A stretch of 64,000 bases of DNA, taken from assembly GCA_009599575.1 (NCBI GenBank), contig VWND01000026.1, forward strand, positions 310,001 through 374,000. Direction: 5' to 3'. The translations under genes were made by a program, and so were the position numbers. Every line of letters begins with the position of its first letter. Position 1 is the stretch's first letter. The notes under the pieces were generated by a model, which had not been told where the DNA came from, did no database searches, and saw only the letters and a list, made by a program, of their open reading frames with translations. Origin of the DNA: Blumeriella jaapii (taxonomy: Eukaryota > Ascomycota > Leotiomycetes > Helotiales > Drepanopezizaceae). This document shows positions 22,230 through 33,247 of this stretch, piece by piece.

Positions 22230-24824
22230 CTACGCCACGGTCAGCGTAGCATTCGCCCTAAGATCCCGACTCGAGCTCCCCACCCAGACCACAAAATCCC
22301 CCGGCTCAACCACGTATCGCATGCGCACATCCCACAGCCCCAGCTCGGCGACCCGCAGCGGGATCTCCACCGTGACAGTCTCCCCGGCTTTGACCAACAC
22401 CTTCGCGAAGCCCTTGAGCTGCATGTTCGGCACCACGACGCTGCTCAGCACGTCCTGCACGTACAGCTGCACCACCTCCTTGCCGTCGCGCTCGCTGGTG
22501 TTTGTCACCTCCAGCGCCACCGTGACCGTGTCGGTGGCGCTGGCGTGGGGAGCGGACAGCCTGAGCGCCGAGTACGCGAAGGACGCAAACGACTTGCCGT
22601 ACCCGAACTCGTACAGAGGCAGCGGAGACTCCAGCACGTAGCTCGAGCCGAACACCAGCGTGCCGTTAGCGTACGCGGCGCCCGGCTGCGTCGCGCCGCG
22701 CCCGGAGTTCAGATAGTCGTAGTAGATGGGCAACGTGCCGACGTCGCGCGGGAATCCAACGGCGAGCTTGCCGCTGGGGTTGACGGCACCGAAGAGCACG
22801 TCGGCGAGGGCGTGCCCGCCGGCTTCCGAGGGGTAGAATTGCTGGATCAGGCCCGCGGCCGAGCTGGAGATCCAGGGCTCCGTGATGGGCTTGCCGGAGG
22901 AGAAGACGACGATGGTTGGAGTATGGGTGTCAATTATGGCGCGTACGAGGGCGGGCATGGCCCCGACCAGAGAGAGGGAGGAGACGTCGATGTGTTCGCC
23001 TGTGGTGGCGTTGAGGCCGGCCCAGAGCTCGGTTTGGTCGCGCTGGGGGGTTAAACAGGTTAGGAAGTATGTTACATTTCGATGGGGGTGGAGACTTACG
23101 GACCAAGTTCCTACGACTACGACGGCGATGTCTGCGTCGGATGCGGTGGCGACTGCTTCTGCGAAACCGGACTGGTCGTTCGACCAGCGCTCGCAGCCTT
23201 GGGCGTAGGTGACGACTATTCCTCTCAGTCAGTCCAGGAACTCTTTAGCAGATGGTGGAATGAAAGACACGAACCTCCTTCGCTCGCGGCTGTGATGCCA
23301 TCGAGGGGCGTCACCCCTCGATATTGGCTTCCGTTCACGACATAATCTCCATACTAGAGAGTCGAGTCAGCAAGTCTCCCGCTTCGGAGGGGAACTGGGC
23401 TACTTACATTCATGAAGCCGTGCGCCATCGGCCCAATGACAGCCACGTTCGCCTTCTTGGAGAGCGGGAGGATGTCGTCGTGGTTCTCGAGAAGGATGAT
23501 AGACTCGGCGTCGAGTTCTCGCGCCAGAGCAATGTTCTCGGGCGTGTGGATCTTGGACGCGGTTTCGTTGGCGGGCAAGCCCAAGTATGGGTTCTCGAAC
23601 AGGCCCAGGGCGAACTTCGCGCGCAGCTGGCGGGACACGGCTTCGTCGACGATGTCGATGCTCAGTTTACCAGACTCGACGAGTTGCGGAATGGTCGCGA
23701 AGTTGTAGGACCCACCGCCCATCTCGACGTCGTTGCCAGCTGGTAATGCCTGTCTCGTCAGTCACTTCATTCATGGCATCCGGGCGAGGGAGGTAGCCTA
23801 CGTAAAGCGTGACGGCTTCCTTGTCAATCGGTTTCTCGCGACACATCTTGAAAGCATTACAGAGGCGGTCCGTGGCGCCGGCATCACTCGTGACGAAGTA
23901 CTTGTAACCCCACTCTTCGCGCAGGATCTCAGTCAGGACGTGATGGCTCGCGATCAGCGGCACCCCGTCGTAGGCGTGGTACGAGGACATGATGGCGTAG
24001 GCGCCGGCGTCCACAATCTGTCGCTTGTAAGACGGGAGATACGTGGTGCGGAGCTCCCTCTCGCCGCCGTGCGTGGGCCCGACGTTGAGTCCCTGCTCGG
24101 GACTCCCATACGCGGCGAAGTGCTTCACCATCGCGCTGACGTTGTTGGCTTGCATTCCTGGAGTTCGTTAGATTCGATTCAGACGTGAGTCACCTGATCT
24201 TATCGAGGGAGGGAGGTACATACCAACGATGTAAGCGTAGCCCAATTCGCCGCTGAGAAAGCCGTCCTCTGAGAACATCTCCTCGACCCGGCCGTACCTC
24301 AGCTCTCTGGCAAGATCACCCAGCGGACCAAATATCTGGTTCACGCCGAGCGCGAGCGCCTCCTGCGCGATCGCGGCACCCATCCGGCCGACAAGCTCCG
24401 TGTTCCACGAGGAGCCGTGGGCAATGGGCGAGTTGAAGATGGTAGCATCGCCGATGAGGAAGCCATGGATGCCTTCGCTCTGGACGAAGGCCGGGATGCC
24501 GAGGGTGGTGTTGTGCACGAGGTAGTCCTGGGCCTTGCGGACGCCCTCGCTAATCCACTGCTGGGGCACCGGGTAGCCGACGTAGAACTGACCGGCGCGG
24601 TGGGCCATGTTCCACGCCAGGCCCGTGGCGTTGAAGGCATTGGTCGTCGTGTTGATCCAGTTGGAGATGTCTCCTTGTACGAGCTGCGCCGTCTTGTCAG
24701 CGATGCTCATCCGCGAGAGCAGGTCGGCCACGCGGTCGTCGATGCTGGCGGAGGCGTCCTTGTACAGAGGCTGGGTGGTCGCGTGGGCAAGCGAAAGTAA
24801 ACAGAGCGCCGCGAGGAGCTTCAT
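22230..24824 (-). CDS. Secreted glycoside hydrolase family 3 (beta-glucosidase/beta-xylosidase type)
   Basis: This is an extracellular retaining exo-glycosidase. Minus-strand exons are 24824-24224, 24157-23802, 23749-23408, 23353-23275, 23215-23100 and 23042-22230, giving 768 aa with five introns of 52-66 bp. A signal peptide (MKLLAALCLLSLAHA) is followed by the GH3 N-domain. Motifs are IPAFVQSEGIHG, FGPLGDLARELRYGRVEE, KHFAAYGSPEQGLN and FVTSDAGATD, where Asp292 is the expected nucleophile. The C-domain has SIILLENHDDILPLSKKANV, VVVVGTWSRDQTEL and the fibronectin-III-like tail (ELGLWDVRMRYVVEPGDFVVWVGSSS). The start was chosen at the ATG with an immediate signal peptide; an upstream in-frame ATG at 24908 would bury it. 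Substrate (glucoside or xyloside) cannot be decided from sequence. The gene is divergent from a GH31 alpha-xylosidase, which suggests plant cell-wall glycan use. Confidence 0.9.
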
Positions 24825-26293
24825 GATGAGATACGGGCGAGGAGAAACATGCGAAGAATCTGAGAAATGAGACATGGAAACGACATTCAGATGTAGGAAA
24901 TCCTCCATACTGATTTTTGTTACTTTTCAAAAGAAACCCATGTTGAACAGGGCCTCTGTGGACCAACTGCATGGCTTGGACTATGTATGTCAATTTGTAA
25001 CATTCGCGACCTCCTGCCCCCAAGCCGTCCGGAGCTGGAGAAGACTGGCGGTCTGCTGTCTTCGCACCTCACCCATCCTTAGCAGCTCCATGCAAAGATA
25101 CTAAGAGTCTGCTTACTCCGCGAAATGATAGACATACACTGTGAATCCAAAGCCATGTGATTGGCCTTCAGCTATCAGGCGATTCGTGAGGGGTATACAC
25201 AACACGAAGCACGTCGGAATGAGAAAAATCGCGGAGAGATTTCAAAAAGGAAAAGCGTGAATGGTGGAAGCTGAACGGCCCACAGTAAAGTACTGTAGTT
25301 TTCATCTTTGTGCAAAGTGTCAAGCCGGAAAAATAAGTATTCGGCCATGCGCGCATATCTTCTTCCATTTATCCATCAGGGATCTCTAACATATCGGGAC
25401 TAGCATCCGTCGAAGTTAGGCGGTCCAATGAGCGAGCGATCGTACTGTAAGGTTTGAGACCCCTGGGCCCTTGGCCTGGACCCTGATTCGGATGGCGGCC
25501 TGAGTTTGTTTGCTTGGGGAGAATTAAGCGAAGGGGGGTTACTGAGCAAATCCAGATTCAACCTCTCACCTCGCCATGTTCTTGAGTTTGTTTGCTTTGG
25601 GAAGAATACGCGTAGGTGGGTACTGAGTGTATCCAGATTCAACCCCTCACCTCGCCTCGTTCGAGTCAGAGACGGTCTGGGGTAGGGATCAGTCGTTTTT
25701 CGGTTGCCACTCCTTGTAAGAATATCAACTTCGGAGATAAAAATCAGTACAGCATCCTATTGAAGAAAGAAGTCCTTACTAAACGTACTCTTGGCGGTTC
25801 CTGGAGCATCAGAATGCTGAAGAGGTGTCATTGGTTCGAGTATCCTTCTACTGAGGTCCTGAATTCAACGAGCAAGATGGCCCGAGAGAACGAAGGATCG
25901 TATAACCAGCGTCGAATGTAATCAATAATTCTTCGCAAGTGAGAGACTGTCTACGAATTCCGGCATGATCCGAATGCGAATCATATGCCGGTACCCCGCG
26001 TCATGCCACCTCTCGCTCCTCCATCATACAGTACGAGGGCATTCCCGTTTGTCAGATTCAGCCGGTATGCCGTTATGCTCTTGCTCCTCCAGCCGTCGGG
26101 CACCTTCGAACGATCGCCGTTGTCAACCGATAAGAAGCACATGTCAAATTTTACCGATAGCCTGGGGTTCTTTTTCTTTCTTCCTGTTTGTATCAAGTGC
26201 TCAAAACACCTTGCCGACTTGCTCCCCAAGTCTGGATCCTACCTCCAACCCATAGACTAGGTACAGAGCAATTCCCAACAAGCGACAACGAAG
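24825..26293. promoter_or_regulatory. Shared divergent upstream region of GH3 and GH31 genes
   Basis: The start codons are 1.47 kb apart on opposite strands, so this interval must contain both promoters. I looked for the XlnR/Xyr1-type GGCTAA core and did not find a convincing copy. G-rich words that could fit the loose CreA consensus (for example CTGGGG, AGGGGG) occur but are too short to claim. An 82-bp direct duplication sits in the middle. Confidence 0.4.
25501..25664. repeat. Two diverged tandem copies of an 82-bp unit
   Basis: The first copy (25501-25582) and the second (about 25583-25664) both begin TGAGTTTGTTTGCTT and share ATCCAGATTCAACC and CTCACCTCGCC at matching offsets. Several substitutions separate them. 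Confidence 0.85.
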
Positions 26294-28759
26294 ATGAAGT
26301 TTCGCGATGGCATGTGGCTCCCCGCCGAGGACAAAAAGCCAGTCTATGCCGAGGAGGTTCATTCGGTTGAACACCCAGTGGAAAACGCTCTCCGTCTTCT
26401 CTGCCCGACAAGGAAGGTTGTCCAACGAGCAGACTCTTTGAACCTTCCCACTCTCACAATCGTGAGTAGCCAATCCCTGATCGTGTAAAGCCACGCTAAA
26501 ATCAAGCAGGACATAAGAGCTCCCTTCGACGGCGTCCTCTCCGTCGAAACCACACACTGGCTTGGAGCTCTCAACCCAGGACCGCACTTCAATCTCTACC
26601 CCGCCGGCAAACCCGAGGAGAGCGATGCAGCGTGTTCCAAGACAGCTTCGTCAGCGACAGTCAAATCTGGCTCGATATCTGCGACCGTCAAGACAGGAAG
26701 TCATGAGTTCGACATCAGGTTCCACGCGACAAACGGATCTAAGGAACTGACGTCGCTGCTGAATCGGAGCGTGGGATTTGCGTACAGTCCTCCTCCCGGA
26801 AATGATATGAATACGGGAGACATGGCCACGTTTAAGCATTACATCTTCACGCAGTCCACTTTGTCGGTGGGCGAGAGCGTGCATGGGCTCGGGGAGAGAT
26901 TCGGGGCGTTCAACAAAGTCGGGCAAGCTATTACCCTGTGGAATGCGGACGGGGGAACGTCAAGTGAGCAGGCGTATAAGAACGTTCCATTCTGGTTAAG
27001 CTCGAGAGGGTATGGTATCTTTATTGACACGCCGGACAAGGTTGATCTGGAAGTGGGTAGCGAGCGTTGTTGCAGGGTACAGACAAGCGTCGAAGGACAG
27101 CGCCTAAAATGGTAAGCCTGGGTACTCAAGAATGCACTCTCTGACCAGATCAGGTACATCATCTATGGACCGACACCCAAAGAGGTGTTGGAAAAATACT
27201 CGGTACTCACTGGCAAGCCCGGTAAAGTGCCGAGCTGGAGTTACGGGCTCTGGCTCAGCACCAGTTTCACTACCAACTACAACGAAAAGACCGTCAACTC
27301 GTTCTTGGAGGGCATGAAAGCAAGGAACATCCCCGTAGAGGTCTTCCACTTCGATTGTTTCTGGATGCGAGCATTCCACTGGTGCGACTTCGTCTTCGAC
27401 TCGGAGATGTTTCCGGACCCAGAGGCGCAGATTACACGCCTCAAGGCATCAGGTCGGTATTATCCGAGACCACAGGGGTTTCGCTGACTGCTTCAAGGTC
27501 TCGTGAAGAAGGTCTGTGTCTGGGTGAACCCGTACCTGGGCCAAGCCTCTCCGCTCTTCAGGCACGCTGCCAGCAAAGGCTATCTCCTCCGCCGCAAGAA
27601 CGGAGATGTCTTCCAGTGGGACCTGTGGCAGACGGGCATGGGCATAGTCGACTTTACCAACCCCGAGGCTTGCACGTGGTACGCGAGCTGCCTCGGGGGC
27701 CTCTTCGACAAGGGAGTCGATGCCATCAAGACTGACTTCGGGGAGCGGATCCCAACCGTCGACGTTGCGTGGTTTGACTCGTCGCTGGACCCGAGAAAGA
27801 TGCACAACTACTACGCGTTCTTGTACAACCGAGTCGTGTACGAAGCCCTTCAGGATCGGTTCGGCGCGAACGAGGCAGTTCTGTTTGCGCGTGCTGCGAC
27901 TGCCGGCACCCAGCGCTTCCCTCTCCAGTGGGGCGGCGATTGCGAGTCGACGGCCGAGGCGATGGCCGAGTCTGTTCGCGGAGGTCTCTCTCTCGGCCTC
28001 TGCGGATATTCCTTCTGGTCCGTCGACATTGGCGGGTTCGAGGGGCGTCCGCCGCCGTGGATCTACAAGCGCTGGGTTGCCTTCGGACTGCTGTGCTCCC
28101 ATAGCCGCCTGCACGGAAGCAACTCCTTCCGCGTGCCGTGGACCGTTGACGATGACGACCCAGGGGATCAAGGATGCTCTGCGACGCTGGCCAAGTGGAC
28201 TGCGCTGAAGGCTCGTCTGATGCCGTACATTGTCGCGCAGGCTCACCACGCCGTCGCTCTGGGCATCCCGCTGTCGCTCCGGGCGATGTGCCTCGAGTTC
28301 CCAGACGATCCAACGTCATGGTACCTCGACCGACAGTTCATGTTCGGCGACAGCTTGCTGGTCGCGCCCATCTTCGAGGAGTCCGGGGACGTTGAATTCT
28401 ATCTTCCCGCAGGAAAATGGACGAGCTTCTTCACCAGCAAGACGAGGGAAGGGCCGGGCTGGTGCAAGGAGCACCACCCCTTCGACACCCTGCCGCTGTA
28501 CGTTCGGGAGAACACGATCCTGGTTCTCGGGCGGTGGCATGAGACGAGGACGGTCTATGATTACACGCAGGGAGTGGAGGTCTGCCTGTACCATACGAGT
28601 CCCGGGGCCAAGGCGATGGTGGTGGACTCGGAGGGCGACGATGTCGGGGTTTTAGAGGTTGGGGATGACGGGCATTTGATGGACCAGGAGGTGTTGAAAG
28701 GGGCGTGGCATGTAACGAAGAATGGACGAAGCACGATTCGACGTGAAGCTGGGGAATAA
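26294..28759 (+). CDS. GH31 alpha-xylosidase (YicI-like), cytosolic
   Basis: This is a retaining alpha-xylosidase that releases xylose from xyloglucan oligosaccharides or isoprimeverose. Exons 26294-26461, 26510-27111, 27154-27452 and 27498-28759 give 776 aa. The GH31 core is clear: ESVHGLGERFGAFNKVGQ in the N-terminal beta domain, SWSYGLWLSTSFTTNYNE, VFHFDCFWMRAFHWCDFVFD, then the nucleophile motif KTDFGERIP (Asp436) and WGGDCESTAEAM with the likely acid/base Asp504. The 68-residue spacing between them is close to the bacterial YicI enzyme. FWSVDIGGFEG and HSRLHGSNSFRVPW are alpha-xylosidase-type substrate loops. There is no signal peptide, so it is expected in the cytosol, acting on imported oligosaccharides. 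The first intron is 48 bp (GTGAGT...AGCAG). It is divergent to the secreted GH3 gene. Confidence 0.93.
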
Positions 28760-29286
28760 AGAGTTGGAGTCGAGAGAAGACATGGTGGTGAGATTGAACA
28801 GTCGGTACTGAACTACTAGAATCTCGTGCCGCTTTTTCTAAGGCCCATGGTCAGGACCACGCTTTGCAATCACGTGTGTGGAAACAACATCCATGGAGCA
28901 GTTCGAGGAGCAGTTTCAGGAACAGCTCCAGGAACAGTTGCAAGAGTAAAATAGTACAGTACAGTACAGTACCCATCTTCTTTCTCTGCATCTTCTCTGG
29001 CCGATCTCTGTTGAAGAAGCACGTGATCTCGTGCTTGTGAAGCCGAAAACCGACATCGTCGATCTGGCTCGGCAGCGCATCAGCACAACACTGCAACGAG
29101 AATCACACATATCCAACCCAAGGTACCAATCATCAGAAGAAAACCAGCACGCTTCATATGGCACCAAGCTCGTCGCATTTTCAAGCATGGAAAGAATTCC
29201 CTAGCGCTCCTTCCACGACCATCTTCGAGTCTCGCTAACTTCACGTTATCACCTCCTCCCCCCCCCCTCTCATGCTGCTCAACATC
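28760..29286. other. Convergent spacer
   Basis: No gene is seen. AGTACAGTACAGTACAGTACCC occurs at about 28953-28974, and CAGTTCGAGGAGCAGTTTCAGGAACAGCTCCAGGAACAG is a short 12-mer-like repeat at about 28898-28938. Confidence 0.5.
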
Positions 29287-29640
29287 TCAATAGCGCGGCG
29301 TGAAACAGATCCAGATCCCACAGCCCAGGAACACAAGCCCCGCGACGGAGCCAAAGCAAATGGCAAAGATCTGTCCCGCGCTGAAGTTCCTGCCTCCGGT
29401 CCCCGGCGGCAGGGGAGCCGCGGTGGTGGTTTGTTGACGCGCGACGCGGGTCTTGGTGAGCTCCGCCCGGTTGAGGGTTGCTGGTACCGGCGAGGAGTTG
29501 CCGTTGGCGTAATGAGGGCCCCGGCGCTCCTCTCGAGCTGCTGGGGGAGGGAGAAAGCGGCCTGGCTGCGTGGCTACGCTGAGGACGTAGGAGATACACG
29601 TAGCTGCCCAGAGCACGGAGAAGAGCACGGCGAGGCGCAT
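29287..29640 (-). CDS. Small membrane or secreted protein, function unknown
   Basis: The gene has 117 codons and no intron. It begins with a hydrophobic leader (MRLAVLFSVLWAATCISYVLSVA), either a signal peptide or an anchor. A polar Arg/Pro/Thr-rich linker with QQTTTAAPLPPG and one N-x-S site follows. A C-terminal helix (IFAICFGSVAGLVFLGCGIWICF) then runs into a short TPRY end. If the leader is cleaved this is a small type I membrane protein with a luminal linker; if not, a two-helix hairpin. I do not recognise the family. Support for it being real: Kozak-compatible start, sensible topology, and an uninterrupted frame in GC-rich sequence. It could still be a chance frame. Confidence 0.5.
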   Translation of the reverse strand: MRLAVLFSVLWAATCISYVLSVATQPGRFLPPPAAREERRGPHYANGNSSPVPATLNRAELTKTRVARQQTTTAAPLPPGTGGRNFSAGQIFAICFGSVAGLVFLGCGIWICFTPRY

Positions 29641-30867
29641 CTTGTCTTCCCGCGCGAGTGGCTGCTGGCTCGGGTTGAGGGGCTCGGTGTTGGGCGTGTG
29701 CGGAGGAGGAATGTTCGAGGGTAAGTATTGGGCTGCGAGCCAACTGCTTCGGAGGTGTATTTGTGGTCGCCTGGCTCGACAGGGTTTCTGGTATTGGTCT
29801 TCGTAGCACAATTCCCTGGGGTTTGGGAGATCTTGCTTGCGTCGTGTGTTGGGAGGTTGTGCCTGGAATCGAAGTGGGAGTCCTACAAAGAGCTAGCAAA
29901 CCTCAGTGGGTCAGGAACGCCGTGTGAATCATCGGCTAGCATTCACTTGCAGAATGATTACTGTTACCCAGGGCGCTGATTCAGCAAGCGCTGAACGTCG
30001 TTTCTATCTCTCATTTATGGCTCTGGGCTGCAAGGCAGCACCTCCAGTATGCGCCAAATGGATTTTCCACAAGACTCGTGGTTTTGCGTATCGTACGTAC
30101 CTGTTTTTGTGTGCGTGCTTGGTTGACTTGTCAAGGTTTAGAAGACTGGATAAACCTGAGGTACGGTGTCTGCGTTATGAAGTCCTTACTCTTGTAGACA
30201 ATCTATAGCCTGCCTGTGGGGTCCTTCGCCGAGAAGGTGACTGGAACTGTGCTGTACGATCAGTTTATGGAATAGCCAGAAGGCATGGCAGGCAAGCGCG
30301 ACTCCGGCCATATCGCTGATACTTTCGCCATGCACGATGTTTACATCTGTCATACGCGAGAGAGGGGGTTGCTTGGTCACACTATCAATCAACACCTAGA
30401 TCGATGGCTGTGTGTTTGTCAGGGTCTATCACTTCGACCATTCTGAAGTGACACACATGACTAAGCGGCTGGGCTGCTCAAGGGGACTGAACTTGCACGT
30501 GGGAAACCCAGTTCAGTTATCGAAACATAGCGAAAAACGGAGGGTGCAAACGGTAGATGTAAAGTGGAAGATCAGGGCGTAAAATTGATAATTCTGGCGG
30601 GAAGGAACGGCGAGCAAAGTCAGTCACGAATAAGTGTTGGCTTCGAGCGTAACTCCGGTCCTCGCTGATTGCAAAAAAAGGAAAAGAATGGTGTAAAATG
30701 TAAGCGATGACTGTTGTCATGAATAGCTGGGAACAAAGAGGGAGGAAGAAGGGAAGATCGAGGCGTTCAAAAGTCACACTTTGCCAGTCATAAACAGTCT
30801 GCCTGCCCACTGAAGATTTTGCAACTTTTTGTAATTTAAAAAACAGACAAACACACATCAAAAAGTA
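29641..30867. other. 1.2 kb spacer, no supported gene
   Basis: Mixed-composition sequence between the small membrane protein gene and the tRNA. No splice-linked coding pattern and no repeats were noticed. Confidence 0.45.
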
Positions 30868-30959
30868 TGATCAGGCTGGGGCTCGATCCCAGGACCTTCT
30901 CGGTATTTTGTCACAGTAAACTGTTAACGAGATGTGATAACCAACTACACCACCCGACC
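30868..30959 (-). tRNA. tRNA-Val(AAC) with an 18-nt intron
   Basis: On the minus strand the gene reads GGTCGGG acceptor, a D-arm with GTAGTTGGTTATCAC, anticodon stem TCTCG with loop TTAACAC, then CGAGA, variable AGGTC, and T-arm CTGGGATCGAGCCCCAG. It closes with CCTGATC and discriminator A. The anticodon is AAC (Val). An 18-nt intron follows position 37, as eukaryotic tRNA introns do. The A box (TGGTGTAGTTGG) and B box (GGATCGAGCCC, close to the GGTTCGANTCC consensus) are present. A TTTTT Pol III terminator follows five bases after the 3' end, seen as AAAAA on the plus strand at 30860-30864. Confidence 0.93.
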
Positions 30960-31392
30960 ATGATTTTGTTTGATGACCCGATTGGAGCAAGAGAAAATAA
31001 GTCCACGACTGAAATTTTCATAAAAAAAATTGGGTCGCTCCGCGGAAGCGACAGTGTACACGAGGTGGGGCAGGGCTTCATGAAAGATTGTGGCTGAACC
31101 TCAGTTTGCTCGGTGGACGTAGCTTGGGATTCGTTATATCTCATTCTCAAAAGGGGACCGGAGAAACAGCAAGTCCTCACAAAACACAACACCGGTAATC
31201 AACCAGACCCTGTTTAAAGTACCTACAGTACCTACAGTACCTACCGTTATGAATGTGATTTACTAGATCACGTGTCTTCACAGGATCTTATCGGGCTCCG
31301 CAACAACAACAAGATCAACGCCGTCAGTAACCTAGAGACTTCTTTCCTTTGGTGATGCTTCGGGTCCGAAAGTGGCCCAGCTCTTCGTATCA
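30960..31392. other. Divergent spacer, tRNA-Val / PPTase
   Basis: It contains a triple AGTACCTAC word at about 31218-31245 (CCTACAGTACCTACAGTACC) and is otherwise featureless. Confidence 0.45.
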
Positions 31393-32413
31393 ATGACGGG
31401 GTCTCGGGAGAATCACAAGCTGGCCAGCCCGAGGATAATCCAGTGGTTTGTCGACACGAGACCGCTGTGGCCAGTCAAGACAGCAGCCAGTCCTAGAGAC
31501 GAGGTCCAACAACTCAAAACAATAGTAAGAGGCTCGACCCGTCGACCTCATCCGCGTTACAGCTTATCAATTAGTTCAGGCATCCCGAGCCCTATCCCTT
31601 CTTTCCGCGTCGGAGCAGGCATCTGTACTGAAGTACTACCATGTCAAGGACGCCAAAATGAGCCTGGTCTCCCATCTTCTAAAACGTCTCGTTATCACTA
31701 AACTCGGCGTCCCTTGGTCACGAAGTACAGTGTCTCGAGATGAGAAGGGCAAGCCGTGCTTCAAGGCAGAGGGTGACGATAGACATGTGGCCATCGATTT
31801 CAATGTCTCCCATCAAGCCGGCCTCGTGAGTCTGATTGCAAGCATCGGTCTTACTGGCGCACAAGTCGGGACGGATATCGTCTGTGTGAATGAGAGGCTA
31901 CAGCAAGACGTCTCCCATATCCGCGAGAAAGGGTTTGCGGATTGGGTCGATATGCATGCCGATGTGTTGGCAGACTCGGAAGTGGCCTGCGTCAAATCGG
32001 CGCCACGGGAGGACCAGCCTCCCGTAAGAGGAGACACGTTGGAGAAGCAGCTGCGGAGGTTCTACGCCGTCTGGTGTTTGAGGGAAGCGTATGTGAAGAT
32101 GACTGGGCATGCGCTGCTGGCTCCCTGGTTGAAGAAACTGGAGATTCTCGACGTCCAGCCGCCAGCTGCAAAGGAAGGCCTTGCTGCGGAGTCCTTGGAA
32201 GAAGGCGAGGTCGTCCAACGGTTTGCACATCGTTTCCAAGGCAAGACAGTCACGGATGTCAAAACGGAACTCAGTGCATTGGGAACGCACTATATGATCG
32301 CTGGTTCTATCCGTGTACCGCCAGACGTCGATGGTGCACAAGTGGCCCTTGGAAAATGGCAACAGTTAGATCTTAAAAGGGACATTCTCGATGTCGCAGA
32401 AGTTTCTGCGTGA
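31393..32413 (+). CDS. 4'-phosphopantetheinyl transferase (Sfp-type)
   Basis: The enzyme transfers the 4'-phosphopantetheine arm of CoA to a carrier-protein serine (PKS, NRPS, lysine biosynthesis). Exons 31393-31524 and 31580-32413 join in phase 0 over a 55-bp intron (GTAAGA...TTCAG) to give 321 aa. Family motifs are the N-terminal LLSASEQASVLKYYHVKDAKMS helix, then FNVSH (residues 118-122) and VGTDIV with the Mg-binding Asp143. WCLREAYVKMTG follows, with Glu213 and Lys217. Residue 145 is Val where bacterial Sfp has Glu; that change is common in fungal members. The fungal homolog is Aspergillus NpgA/CfwA. No PKS or NRPS is near, so it is likely the general housekeeping enzyme. A GTG 21 bp upstream is in frame, but the ATG at 31393 is preferred. 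Confidence 0.9.
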
Positions 32414-33247
32414 GATTGGCCCCGGTTCTTCCTCCGTTTGGGGCGAGCTCTTTCATGACGGGAAGGCATCGTCGCATCCATTCAAACTCGAAGTCCAATC
32501 CCATTTCGGCTGCGAAGTCATAATGTTCATACACGATTTTGCACACCCTAATACCAAACTCCAATAGGAATCGACCCCTCAATAATTTTCCTAGAAGCAC
32601 AACCGAATGTTTGAGACTGGCTTAGCGTTTCTAAATACGATCGGAGAACGGTCTGTTACTCGGGACCGATTTTGTTACTAAATTGTTTACGCTTTGAGTT
32701 GGTGAGCGTAGCTCCGATGCTCAAACATTTCTCCAAGTCCACTTTTGCTTGTACTTTTGCTTTTACTTTACTGTCAATTCTCGCTGGTTATTTACGTTGA
32801 CGACTTCTTTACCGTTGTCGTTTAGTCCCGACCGTCCTATCGATTTTGTGAAACAAAGACCCCGTAACTTCCCAGCATCTTCTTCACTCGGTTCATATCC
32901 GATGATGCTTCGAACTGAAGACTTGGGAGAAGTAGTGTACGGACTTTACCATTTTCCGACAAAGTCCTGTTGCTTGCGATAGCGGGCGAGCTAGCTAAGT
33001 ATTATTGACAATGACGACGCAACGCGGGGTATTACAGTAGCATGCGCCGCATTCCGCAAACGTCGAACCTTTGCGGTGGAATCATATATCAACGACCTTT
33101 CTCTCTTCGAAGCGAGGTTGCGTTTGATGGTTCGGTCCCTTTCCCCCCTTCTCCTTTTCCCTCTTCATCTTCCTATCGCTTAGAACATCATCCGGGGCAA
33201 CCTATCTCTTGAGATTGAAAAATATCGTTCGGGACAAAATCCTGACG
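32414..33247. other. Spacer, promoter of the aquaglyceroporin gene
   Basis: No gene is seen. The last 150 bp are C/T-rich (TTTCCCCCCTTCTCC near 33140-33165), a usual fungal leader composition. Confidence 0.4.
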
